Source: JAVBLU01 sp031553225 (GTDB lineage: Bacteria > Bacillota > Clostridia > Christensenellales > UBA1750). Taken from it: 64,000 nucleotides of DNA. The stretch is from contig JAVBLU010000020.1 in the NCBI GenBank assembly GCA_031553225.1, forward strand, positions 62,001-126,000. Direction: 5' to 3'. Position 1 is the first letter of the stretch; each line of letters opens with the position of its first letter. The position numbers and the translations under genes were made by a program. Shown here in pieces: positions 17,342 to 25,621 of the stretch. A model generated the notes under the pieces. It worked only from the letters and a program-made list of their open reading frames with translations, made no database searches and was not told the DNA's origin.

Positions 17342-20320
17342 ATGGAACCGCGTCTGTTCACGTCTCCACAGGAGATCCAGCGCATTAAGGAACGCCTAAA
17401 ACGCTACGATTGGTATCAGGAATCCTTCCGGCACACGAAGGCGTGCGCTGACGAAGCCATAAGACGCGGGCTTCTGGTGCCGCAGAAAAAGGGTTTTGTG
17501 TTCTTTGACACCTGCCCCCGAGACAACACGCGCCTTGTGCACGACCCGTACGGCGAGGACGCGGGCGTTTGCCCCAAGTGCGGCATGGCCTACCGCGACG
17601 AGCCCTACCGCCGCGCGCGCCTTCTGCACATACACCACTGGCTCTCCCAGACGGCGGTACAGCTGGGCATTTGCTACCAGATTTCCGGCGACGAGGCTTA
17701 CGCTGCGGCCGTGCGCAAGGTGCTTGCGGACTATGCGGCCGTGCTGCCCGCCTACGAGAACAACGACAACGAGCTGGGGCCTACGCGCGTGTTTCAGTCC
17801 ACATACATGGAAGGCGTGTGGGTTTCCTACCTGGCTTGCGCCTACGACATGACGCGCATGAGCGGGTGCTACGCGAAGGGGGAGCGCGAACGCATCGAGG
17901 AGATCGTCTTCCGTGAAGCCGCCCGCGTGATCATGGATTACGACGAGGGCCGCAACAACCGGCAAGCTTTCAACAACTCGGGCATCATTGCTGTCGGGTG
18001 CCTGCTCGAGGACAAAGCCCTCATCGACTACGCCCTCAATGGCCCGCACGGCTTCGTCAACCATCTGCGCACCTCCATCCTGGAGGACGGGCTGTGGTAT
18101 GAAGGCGACAACTACCACTTCGCCACGCTGCCGTCCATGGTGAATATCGCCGAGTGCGCGATGCGCTCAGGCATCGACTTGTACGGCATGGAGGAAAACG
18201 GCCACTCCATCCGCAGTATGTTTGACGCGCCTCTCAAGAGCCTGCAGCCGGATACCACCTTTCCTTCGCGCAAGGATTCCGGCTACGCCAACGACATGCG
18301 CCAGCGCTGGTACGCCGGCCTGTACGAGCTGGGCTACGCCCGCTACGGCCAGGAAGCTTACGGCCGCATTCTGCGCGAGGTGTACGACACGCCCAGAGAC
18401 GACGCGAACATGCGCAACGCCGCCGCAGGCTGCATGGACGTGTTCAAGGCCGCCTCCGCCCGGCGCGACCGGCTGGACTGGCGCGGCTTTTTGACCGCCG
18501 AGCCCGACCTGGGCGACAAGAGCGGCGCGCCGTACACCACGTGTGTGAACATGCCGGGCACAGGCCTTGCGGTGCTGCGCGACGAGAGGACGTACCTGGC
18601 GCTGGACTACGGCGATTACGGCGGCGGGCACGGCCATCCGGACCGGTTGAGTATCGCCTACTTCCGGGACGGTCGCCGCCTGATTACGGACTATGGCACG
18701 GGCAACTACTACTTCGACCACCTGCGCTACTACCGCTCGACGCTCGGTCACAACACGGTGGGCGTGGACGGCCGCGACCACCTGCCCGTGAACGGTGTGT
18801 GCACCGTGTTCGGCGAGCAGGACGGCATGCTGTGCGCCGGAGGGTCCATTCAGGGCATCGCACCGGGCGTGACGTTCAGCCGCTACGTGCTGCACCACCG
18901 CGGCGCACTCATCGACCTGTGCCAGCTGCAGGGCGAGAGCGAGCACGCATACCGCTATGCGCTGCATGGCTTTGGCGAGCTGAGCGTCGGCGGGGCGTTC
19001 GAGCCCTGCGCGCTGAGCGGCGACGGGTATTCCTTCCTGCACGACGTGCGCCGCGCCCAGCTGCCGCATGGTCTTCACGGCGAGCTGCGCATGCCGGAGG
19101 GGGTTCTGCGCGTGCTGACACCGGAGGAGTCCACGACGGCCTACACGGCCATGGCCTACGGCCCGCCCGTGCGTATCCCAGACCTGTTTCCGGTGGTACT
19201 GCTGGAGCAAACCGCCAAAGACGCCAGCTTTGCGCTGGCGCTCGACCCGTCCGACAAGCCGTGCGTCGCCGCGATTGCGCGCGCGCAGGACGGCGTGGAC
19301 GTAACCTACGCCGACGGCTCAACGCTTGAAGTGCGCGTGTGCCACCTGGGCATTAAGGCCGTGGAGCGAACGGCGGAAGGGGAGAAAATTTACCTCTTTG
19401 ACGCGCTGCCCGCGAAAAAGGTAACCTCCGCCTTCCCCGTAACGGCGCGCGCCTTCCTGCCTTACGACAAGGGCACCGCGCTGTGCATCGAGCTAACAAA
19501 TCGCTCCGATGCGCCGCAAAGCGTTTCCTGCTCGCTTTTTGATGCGCCGGTCGCGCTTGAGGCGGGGGAGACGCAGCTGCGCAGCGCTGCCATTGAGGAT
19601 TCCTGGATTCACGGCGAGCGCTTGTGCGTGTCATATGCCCTGATCTGCGGCGAGCGGAGCGAGCAGGGGACGCTGGACACGGCGTTCCTGCGCGTACCCC
19701 GCAGCGCGCCGCACCGCCCTTTGTTTGAGGGCGCGCCCGTTAACCTGCACATCGACCAGGCGTCTCAGATACGCCGCAACGAGCGGCATTGGCGCGGCGC
19801 GGACGACCTGTCCTGCGAAGGGCAGATCCTAAACGACGGCGAGCAGCTGCTGCTTCGCCTCCACGTGCTTGATGACCATGTTCTGTTCACTGGCGGAAAA
19901 TACCCTTACGACAACGACGGCGTGCAGCTGTATATTGACCGCCGTCCGGACAGCCTGCGCCGCACGGTCAATCAGGTAGGCCGCGAGGTGTACGCCTTCG
20001 CCGTGCAACCGCCCGTGTTTGACCAATGCGCCAAGGTGCGCTCTCTGGGCAAGCCGCTCAGCGACGACATCCGCGTGGGTGTTAGCGTGTATGCGGCGGA
20101 GGGAGGCTACTGCGTGGAGCTGTCCTTCCCGTGGGACACCATCGGAGGCGCGCCACGGCCGGGCGATATGATCGGCTTCGACCTGCTCGTGAACGACCGC
20201 GACAGCGGCACGCGCCGCGACATTCAGGCCATGTGGTCCGGCAGCCGCCCGAACGAGCGCGTGTACTTACAGGAGGATCACCACGCGCCCGCGCGCCTGG
20301 GCGTCTTACAATTCCTCTAA
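17342..20320 (+). CDS. Heparinase II/III-like polysaccharide lyase with C-terminal CBM9-like domain
   Basis: A 992-residue intracellular protein; no signal peptide is seen. The N-terminal part (about 1-360) is an alpha/alpha toroid of the alginate-lyase/heparinase type and includes a small Cys motif, CPRDN...CPKCG (about 58-82), likely a zinc site. The heparinase II/III beta-sheet domain has GGGHGHPDRLSI (about 425-436) with the family His, and HNTV near 470. Residues about 798-992 resemble a family 9 carbohydrate-binding module (YPYDNDGVQLYID, then a closing VELSFPW strand). It should cleave imported uronic-acid oligosaccharides by beta-elimination. The ATG at 17342 has AGGAGG seven bases upstream. 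It is the last gene before a terminator. Confidence 0.8.
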   Translation: MEPRLFTSPQEIQRIKERLKRYDWYQESFRHTKACADEAIRRGLLVPQKKGFVFFDTCPRDNTRLVHDPYGEDAGVCPKCGMAYRDEPYRRARLLHIHHWLSQTAVQLGICYQISGDEAYAAAVRKVLADYAAVLPAYENNDNELGPTRVFQSTYMEGVWVSYLACAYDMTRMSGCYAKGERERIEEIVFREAARVIMDYDEGRNNRQAFNNSGIIAVGCLLEDKALIDYALNGPHGFVNHLRTSILEDGLWYEGDNYHFATLPSMVNIAECAMRSGIDLYGMEENGHSIRSMFDAPLKSLQPDTTFPSRKDSGYANDMRQRWYAGLYELGYARYGQEAYGRILREVYDTPRDDANMRNAAAGCMDVFKAASARRDRLDWRGFLTAEPDLGDKSGAPYTTCVNMPGTGLAVLRDERTYLALDYGDYGGGHGHPDRLSIAYFRDGRRLITDYGTGNYYFDHLRYYRSTLGHNTVGVDGRDHLPVNGVCTVFGEQDGMLCAGGSIQGIAPGVTFSRYVLHHRGALIDLCQLQGESEHAYRYALHGFGELSVGGAFEPCALSGDGYSFLHDVRRAQLPHGLHGELRMPEGVLRVLTPEESTTAYTAMAYGPPVRIPDLFPVVLLEQTAKDASFALALDPSDKPCVAAIARAQDGVDVTYADGSTLEVRVCHLGIKAVERTAEGEKIYLFDALPAKKVTSAFPVTARAFLPYDKGTALCIELTNRSDAPQSVSCSLFDAPVALEAGETQLRSAAIEDSWIHGERLCVSYALICGERSEQGTLDTAFLRVPRSAPHRPLFEGAPVNLHIDQASQIRRNERHWRGADDLSCEGQILNDGEQLLLRLHVLDDHVLFTGGKYPYDNDGVQLYIDRRPDSLRRTVNQVGREVYAFAVQPPVFDQCAKVRSLGKPLSDDIRVGVSVYAAEGGYCVELSFPWDTIGGAPRPGDMIGFDLLVNDRDSGTRRDIQAMWSGSRPNERVYLQEDHHAPARLGVLQFL

Positions 20321-20340
20321 TGCAACGCAGCGGGTAGTCT

Positions 20341-20371
20341 GGCCGTCCGGCGAAAACCGGACGGCCCTTTT
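20341..20371 (+). terminator. Rho-independent terminator of the TetR-controlled operon
   Basis: GGCCGTCCGG and CCGGACGGCC form a perfect 10-bp stem around CGAAAA, followed by CTTTTG. It lies 20 bases after the lyase stop. Confidence 0.85.
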
Positions 20372-20400
20372 GCCGTCACGGCCCGAATGCGGCGCGATGA

Positions 20401-20429
20401 TTGTCATTTTGCCGCGTATCCTGTATGCT
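20401..20429 (+). promoter_or_regulatory. Promoter of the beta-propeller gene
   Basis: TTGTCA, 17-base spacer, TATGCT; the predicted start near 20436 is about 24 bases before the ATG. Confidence 0.65.
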
Positions 20430-20459
20430 AGCATCATACTGCGTATGGGAGGACTGTAC

Positions 20460-21617
20460 ATGGACGGCATCAAAGACGCGGCGGTTCCCCTGCGGCGCGT
20501 CAGCCCTGCTGACGGAACGCACTACTATTTCGGCTACTACGACAACCCCGCCTTCGACGCTTCAGGGACGCGTCACCTGTGCAACCGCGCGCCTTTCTGG
20601 GATCGGCTGCCGCGCCGCGACGACGCCTGCGACCTGGGCGTGTTTGACCTGCGCACCGGCGCGTGGACGGCGCTAGCGAGGACGTCGGCCTTTAACTTTC
20701 AGCAGGGTGCGATGCTGCAGTGGAACCCGCAGGACGAACAAGAGATCATCTATAACGTTCGCGAGGGCGGGCAGTACCGCTGCGCTGTGCAGAATGTAGG
20801 CACCGGCTTTCGGCGGACGCTGCCAAGGGCGGTTGCGAACGTGTCGCCGGACGGACGGTGGGGCCTTTGCCTCAACATGAACCGCGTGTTCGATTTTCGG
20901 CCGGGCTACGGCTACAGCGACGTGCGCGACGACTGGTGGGACGTGCCTCAGCCGGAGGACGACGGCATCATTGTGCAGGATATGGCGACGGGCGAGGGCC
21001 GGCTTATCATGAGCTATCGGCAGATGGGCCCGCTGTTTGGCATCGCGCCGGACATAAAAATCGTCGTGAACCACATCACGTTCAGCCCGGGGGGCGAGCG
21101 GCTGCTCTTCCTGGTGCGCAGCTTTCCCCAGCCAGGGAAGCGCGGGTGGCTGACCGGACTGGGCACGATACACCGCTCGGGCGAGGATTTCTTTTTGCTT
21201 AACCCCATGTCCATGGCCTCACATTACCACTGGCGCGATGAGTGCCATCTGCTCATCTGGGCCACGGCGGGTGGCGAGACGGGCATGCATTTGATGAGGG
21301 ATGAAACCCGCGAGACGCGCGTGCTGTCGCCCGCCTTTTTTACCAAGGACATCCACTGCATCTACAGCCCGGATAGACGCTACATCCTGGGCGACGGGTA
21401 TCCGGACGGCGAGGGATATCGCCCAATCTACCTGTTCGATACCCACAAGGGCGAGGGGCGGCTTTTGTTACGCGCGCTCTCCAGCCCCGCGGCCGAAGGC
21501 GACATCCGCTGCGATCTGCACAACCGCTGGAGCCGCGACGGCAAAACGATCTCATTTGACTCAACGCACGAGGGGTTTCGCGGGCTGTACACGGCCGACG
21601 TGAGCGCCGCACTGTAG
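20460..21617 (+). CDS. Seven-bladed beta-propeller protein, oligogalacturonate-lyase-like (PL22-like)
   Basis: A 385-residue cytoplasmic protein built of repeated propeller blades (VSPDGRWGL, FSPGGERLLFL, YSPDRRYILGDG, WSRDGKTISFDS). Its length and His-containing blade edges (SHYHW, DIHCIYS) resemble oligogalacturonate lyases, a Mn-dependent propeller family. Similarity is looser than for the gene at 27975, so lyase activity is uncertain. GGGAGG lies seven bases before the ATG. It is a single gene with its own promoter, between two importer units, and may act on a glycan taken up by either. Alternative: a TolB-type propeller without catalysis. Confidence 0.65.
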   Translation: MDGIKDAAVPLRRVSPADGTHYYFGYYDNPAFDASGTRHLCNRAPFWDRLPRRDDACDLGVFDLRTGAWTALARTSAFNFQQGAMLQWNPQDEQEIIYNVREGGQYRCAVQNVGTGFRRTLPRAVANVSPDGRWGLCLNMNRVFDFRPGYGYSDVRDDWWDVPQPEDDGIIVQDMATGEGRLIMSYRQMGPLFGIAPDIKIVVNHITFSPGGERLLFLVRSFPQPGKRGWLTGLGTIHRSGEDFFLLNPMSMASHYHWRDECHLLIWATAGGETGMHLMRDETRETRVLSPAFFTKDIHCIYSPDRRYILGDGYPDGEGYRPIYLFDTHKGEGRLLLRALSSPAAEGDIRCDLHNRWSRDGKTISFDSTHEGFRGLYTADVSAAL

Positions 21618-21883
21618 GCAACCTGTCTTGGCCGGCTCATCGTGCCGAACTGGTGAAAACCGCTAACTTTCGGCGGCCGGGTTGCGCCGAAAGAGAAATA
21701 CTGAAATGCTATCCAATGTTCGAAAAGCTGCATTATGCGTGCATAAATATAGTGAAAAATTATATAAATTACAAAAAATGACATGGAAAAATGGACAAAT
21801 TGCGTGGTGTCGGTGAATTTTGCTTTACAAAGGATGGAAGGGCTGTATAATAGAGACACACGAGGGAAAGGTGTGATGACGAC
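21618..21883. other. AT-rich intergenic region upstream of ABC importer 2
   Basis: A 266-base stretch, clearly more AT-rich than its surroundings. An inverted repeat CTTTCGGCG...CGCCGAAAG (21667-21693) may end the preceding transcript, although no T-run follows. A/T tracts at 21740-21790 lie where an UP element or regulator site could be. The promoter is at its right end. Confidence 0.5.
21824..21851 (+). promoter_or_regulatory. Promoter of ABC importer 2
   Basis: TTTACA, 16-base spacer, TATAAT, with AT-rich DNA upstream. Confidence 0.65.
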
Positions 21884-22804
21884 TTGACGCAGGCGCGCAG
21901 TTTGCCCAAGAAACGCAACCGGATTCACGTGGCTCCCATCGATATGCTGTTCTACGTGCTGGACGACGTGCTCCTCTGGTTTTGCCTGCTCATCGTCATC
22001 TTTCCTTTGCTCAACGTCGTTTCCCAGTCTTTGAGCACGCCGGAAGCCGTCATCAACGGACAGGTGCTTTTCTGGCCCATCGGTTTCAACCTGGATGCCT
22101 ATAAGCGCGTTCTTGGCAGCCCTATGATCATGACGGGCCTTCTGAACACGGTGTTTTATGCGTTCTTTGGCACCCTCATCAACGTATTTCTCACGGTGAC
22201 GTGCGCTTACCCACTTTCGCGAAAGGACTTTGTGGGGCGCGGCGTTTTTATCGGCATCTTCTTTTTTACCATGATCTTTTCGGGCGGCATGATTCCCGCC
22301 TACCTAAACCTTCGAAACCTACACATCCTCAATACCCGCTGGGCCATGCTCCTGCCCGGGGCGATGAGCGTTTCCAACATGATAATCGCCCGTACGTACT
22401 TCGCCACGACCATCCCCGTAGAATTGTACGACGCGGCCGAGGTGGACGGGGCCAGCGATTTTATGGTCATCCGCAAGATCGTGGTGCCTCTTTCTGTGCC
22501 TATCATTGCGGTGCAGTGCCTCTTTTACGCCGTGGCGCACTGGAACGCCTTTTTCAACGGCATGCTCTACCTGAACGATCCAAAGCTGTTCAACCTGCAG
22601 CTTGTGCTGCGCAACATCATCTCCAACATCAATTTGCTCAATGAAAAGAACGAGTCCATGACCGAAGCGGCCAAGGCGGCCGCCTTCAGCGAGGTACTGC
22701 GCTACGCCGTGCTCGTGTTTGCCAGCCTGCCCATCATGCTCGTGTATCCGTTCGTGCAGAAGTACTTTATCAAAGGCATCATGGTCGGCACGCTGAAGGG
22801 ATAG
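21884..22804 (+). CDS. Carbohydrate ABC transporter permease, YtcP type
   Basis: A 306-residue membrane protein with about six helices. The EAA loop reads ELYDAAEVDGASDFMVI followed by VVPLSVPII, and the end is IMVGTLKG as in YtcP-type permeases. The start appears to be TTG (21884); the nearer ATG (21876) opens only a four-codon frame. In this importer the YtcP-type gene precedes the LplB-type gene, the reverse of the other two importers in the window. Confidence 0.88.
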   Translation: MTQARSLPKKRNRIHVAPIDMLFYVLDDVLLWFCLLIVIFPLLNVVSQSLSTPEAVINGQVLFWPIGFNLDAYKRVLGSPMIMTGLLNTVFYAFFGTLINVFLTVTCAYPLSRKDFVGRGVFIGIFFFTMIFSGGMIPAYLNLRNLHILNTRWAMLLPGAMSVSNMIIARTYFATTIPVELYDAAEVDGASDFMVIRKIVVPLSVPIIAVQCLFYAVAHWNAFFNGMLYLNDPKLFNLQLVLRNIISNINLLNEKNESMTEAAKAAAFSEVLRYAVLVFASLPIMLVYPFVQKYFIKGIMVGTLKG

Positions 22805-22815
22805 GAGGAATGGAC

Positions 22816-23760
22816 GTGACAACCCAGGCCGCTTTGCGCAAACCCAACCCCTCGCACATCGCCCATCTCTTCCGGCGCGCCATGCGCCACTGGCAGTTCT
22901 ACATCATCATACTGCCGGCGCTCGTCTATGTCGCTATCTTTCAGTATGTGCCCATGTACGGCATCCAGATCGCCTTCAAGGACTTCATGATTATGAAGGG
23001 GTTTGCCGGAAGCCCGTGGGTGGGGCTGGAGCACTTCCGCACCTTCTTTAGCTCCTTCTATTTCCGGCGCATCATCCTTAACACGCTGGGCATCAGCTTC
23101 TATTCCTTGGCCGCGGGGTTCCTGCCGCCTATCGTTTTGGCCGTTGGGCTTAACGAGTGCCGCAACCATTACTTTAAAAAGACGGTGCAGCTGGTCACCT
23201 ACGCGCCGCACTTTCTCTCCACCGTCATCGTGGTGGGCATGGTGCTGCAGGTGCTCTCCTACAACGGCATCGTGAACACCATTTTGGTGGCTCTAGGGCA
23301 TGCACGCATCCATTTCATGGGGAACGCCGCCTACTTCAAAACCATCTACGTGCTCTCGGGCATCTGGCAGAACGTGGGCTACAGCTCCATCCTCTACATC
23401 GCCACGCTCGCCTCCATCAACCCGGAGCTGTACGAGGCCGCTACGGTGGATGGCTGCAACATTTGGCAGCGCATCTTCAACATCGACATTCCGGGCATCG
23501 TGCCCACCGCGGTCATTCTGCTAATTATGAACACGGCGAGCATCGTGAACGTTGGTTTCGAAAAGGTGTTCCTGATGCAAAACGCCCTGAACATGGACAC
23601 ATCCGACGTCATCTCCACCTACGTGTACCGCATAGGCCTTACGAATATGGAGTATGACTTCGCTACGGCCGTCAACCTGTTCCAGTCCGTGGTATCGCTC
23701 ATCCTGATCACCGTTGTGAATACGATTGCGCGGTCCCTGGGAGAAACAAGCCTTTGGTAA
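22816..23760 (+). CDS. Carbohydrate ABC transporter permease, LplB/YteP type
   Basis: A membrane protein of 314 residues with six predicted helices and an EAA-type loop (ELYEAATVDGCNIWQRI). It would pair with the upstream permease. Two starts are possible: ATG 22810, only one base from AGGAGG, and GTG 22816, seven bases from it, which is preferred. It forms part of a three-gene importer unit ending at the terminator at 25576. Confidence 0.88.
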   Translation: MTTQAALRKPNPSHIAHLFRRAMRHWQFYIIILPALVYVAIFQYVPMYGIQIAFKDFMIMKGFAGSPWVGLEHFRTFFSSFYFRRIILNTLGISFYSLAAGFLPPIVLAVGLNECRNHYFKKTVQLVTYAPHFLSTVIVVGMVLQVLSYNGIVNTILVALGHARIHFMGNAAYFKTIYVLSGIWQNVGYSSILYIATLASINPELYEAATVDGCNIWQRIFNIDIPGIVPTAVILLIMNTASIVNVGFEKVFLMQNALNMDTSDVISTYVYRIGLTNMEYDFATAVNLFQSVVSLILITVVNTIARSLGETSLW

Positions 23761-23791
23761 CGCGCAATGGTAGATATAAAGGAGGTAGACC

Positions 23792-25552
23792 ATGAAGAAG
23801 CATCGGGTTCTCGCTCTCGTTGCGCTCTTACTCGGGGTCGTGCTTGTCAGCGCGGCGTGCGCCGGCAGCCCTGCCGCCACGCCCGTGCCCGCTGCAACCG
23901 CAGCGCCGCAGGCTGCGGCTACGGCCGCCCCGCAGGCAGCTACGGCGGCTCCGGCAGCCCCGGCGGCATCCGCCGCCCCGGCCAGTAAGTATCCTCTCAC
24001 GCAAAACAAGGAAACACTGTCCGTATTTGCCATTTCCACCGACAAGGCGAAGGACGACAACTACACGGTCAAATGGTATGAGGATCTGACCAACGTCCAC
24101 ATCGACTGGAAGCAGGTTCCCGGTGACGACTACAAGACGAAGATGAACCTGCTCGTGGCCAGCGGCGAGCCGGTGGACATCATCGCCATCCCCAACCTGG
24201 GCGTTGCCAAGCCGACATTCACCGAGGTGTACCGCCTGGCTAAGCAGGGCCTGCTCGCCCCGCTCAACGACATCATCGCCAAGAACAACCCCAACTACAC
24301 GCGCATCCTGGCCGATTACCCGGAGCTGAAGAAAGTGATGACCGCTCCGGACGGGAACATGTACGGCTTCGGCATACAGGGCACGTGCTATCACTGCTCC
24401 ATCTACAACAAGCTTTGGTTCAACAACAAGTGGGTGGAGAACCTGGGCATGAAGACGCCCACCACCACCGACGAATTCGCCGAAGTGCTGCGCGCTTTCA
24501 AAACCAAAGATCCCAACAAAAACGGCAAGCAGGACGAAATCCCCATGGCCACCTTTGCCAAGGGCAACTCGTACACGAAGATCGAAGTGTTCCTGATGAA
24601 CTCCTTCGTGTTCTACGATTCGCAGGCCGTGGCCGGCCGCCTGTATGTGGACAACGGCACGGTGAAGTGCTCCATGCTGGATCCGAACTTTAAGGAAGGC
24701 CTGAAGTACATCGCCGGCCTTTACAAGGAAGGCCTGATCTATCCGGATTCCTTCACCATGGAGCAGAAGGACCTCAAGGCCATCAATGAAGGCGGCACCG
24801 AGGCCATGATCGGCGCCATCCCCGGCCCGCACGGCGGATACGTGGGCAATACGGGTACGAGCAACCGCTGGTTTGAGTACGGCGTGCTCCCGCCCCTGAA
24901 GGGCCCCAACGGTCTGCAGATCACTGCGAACCACGACTACACCCTCATTGAGCCGACCGTCTTCATCACAACACAGTGCAAGAAGCCCGAACTTGCCGCC
25001 CAGTGGCTGGACGGGTTCTTCACCGGTCTGGACGATCAAGGCCTGACGCTTGTGTACGGCGAGAAGGACGTCGCCTGGAAGTACCCTGACGCGGGCGAGG
25101 TCGGTTCGGACGGCAAGCCGGCGCTCTACCAGTCGCTCAAGGTTCCCGAGACGAATCCCTACTTCGGCAACATGAGCATCGGCATCAACCTGGTCATCAC
25201 CACGTTCTTCCACAGCAATCAGCGTGCGCCCAAGGACATCTACGCCGCGGATCTGACGGGATTTGAGCGCTGGCTGTACACCGAGACCGAGAAGTATGAG
25301 CCCTACCGCGCGCCCATCGACATGCAGCTGCCCAACCTGTACTTCGACGAAAAGGACATCAACGAAATCTCCAAGATCAAGGCCGATCTGGATACGTTCA
25401 TGAACGAATCCATCGCCAAGTTCGTTACGGGCGCGTATAACCTGGACGCCGACTACGACAAGTTCCAGGCCGACCTGAAGACCATCGGCGTGGACAACTA
25501 CGTCTCCCTGACGCAGAAGACGCTGGACGCATGGAAAGCCGGACAGAAGTAA
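23792..25552 (+). CDS. Sugar-binding lipoprotein of ABC importer 2
   Basis: A 586-residue solute-binding protein. The lipobox is VSAAC with Cys23 as anchor, followed by an Ala/Pro/Thr-rich tether to about residue 68. An EF-hand-like loop (KDPNKNGKQDE) occurs near residue 243. The size and the Trp/Tyr-rich body fit oligosaccharide binding outside the membrane. AAAGGAGG precedes the ATG. The specificity is unknown; flanking PL22-like and GH95-like genes hint at pectic or fucosylated ligands, which is inference. Confidence 0.9.
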   Translation: MKKHRVLALVALLLGVVLVSAACAGSPAATPVPAATAAPQAAATAAPQAATAAPAAPAASAAPASKYPLTQNKETLSVFAISTDKAKDDNYTVKWYEDLTNVHIDWKQVPGDDYKTKMNLLVASGEPVDIIAIPNLGVAKPTFTEVYRLAKQGLLAPLNDIIAKNNPNYTRILADYPELKKVMTAPDGNMYGFGIQGTCYHCSIYNKLWFNNKWVENLGMKTPTTTDEFAEVLRAFKTKDPNKNGKQDEIPMATFAKGNSYTKIEVFLMNSFVFYDSQAVAGRLYVDNGTVKCSMLDPNFKEGLKYIAGLYKEGLIYPDSFTMEQKDLKAINEGGTEAMIGAIPGPHGGYVGNTGTSNRWFEYGVLPPLKGPNGLQITANHDYTLIEPTVFITTQCKKPELAAQWLDGFFTGLDDQGLTLVYGEKDVAWKYPDAGEVGSDGKPALYQSLKVPETNPYFGNMSIGINLVITTFFHSNQRAPKDIYAADLTGFERWLYTETEKYEPYRAPIDMQLPNLYFDEKDINEISKIKADLDTFMNESIAKFVTGAYNLDADYDKFQADLKTIGVDNYVSLTQKTLDAWKAGQK

Positions 25553-25575
25553 TACGCGGCGACACACGCTCAGAA

Positions 25576-25607
25576 AAAGCGGCCGGGGCTTATGCCCCGG
25601 CCGCTTT
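25576..25607. terminator. Bidirectional terminator between convergent genes
   Basis: AAAGCGGCCGGGGC and its perfect 14-bp complement flank TTAT. On the minus strand the stem is followed by further T residues (five in all), and on the plus strand it ends in TTTGGTT. It serves the importer 2 operon and the GH95-like gene. Confidence 0.8.
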
Positions 25608-25621
25608 GGTTGTATGCGGGA

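Noticed and set aside
23828..25567. Long antisense open frame (579 codons) opposite binding protein 2
   Set aside because: Same reasons; it ends in Arg/Gly repeats mirroring the Ala/Pro tether of the real gene.
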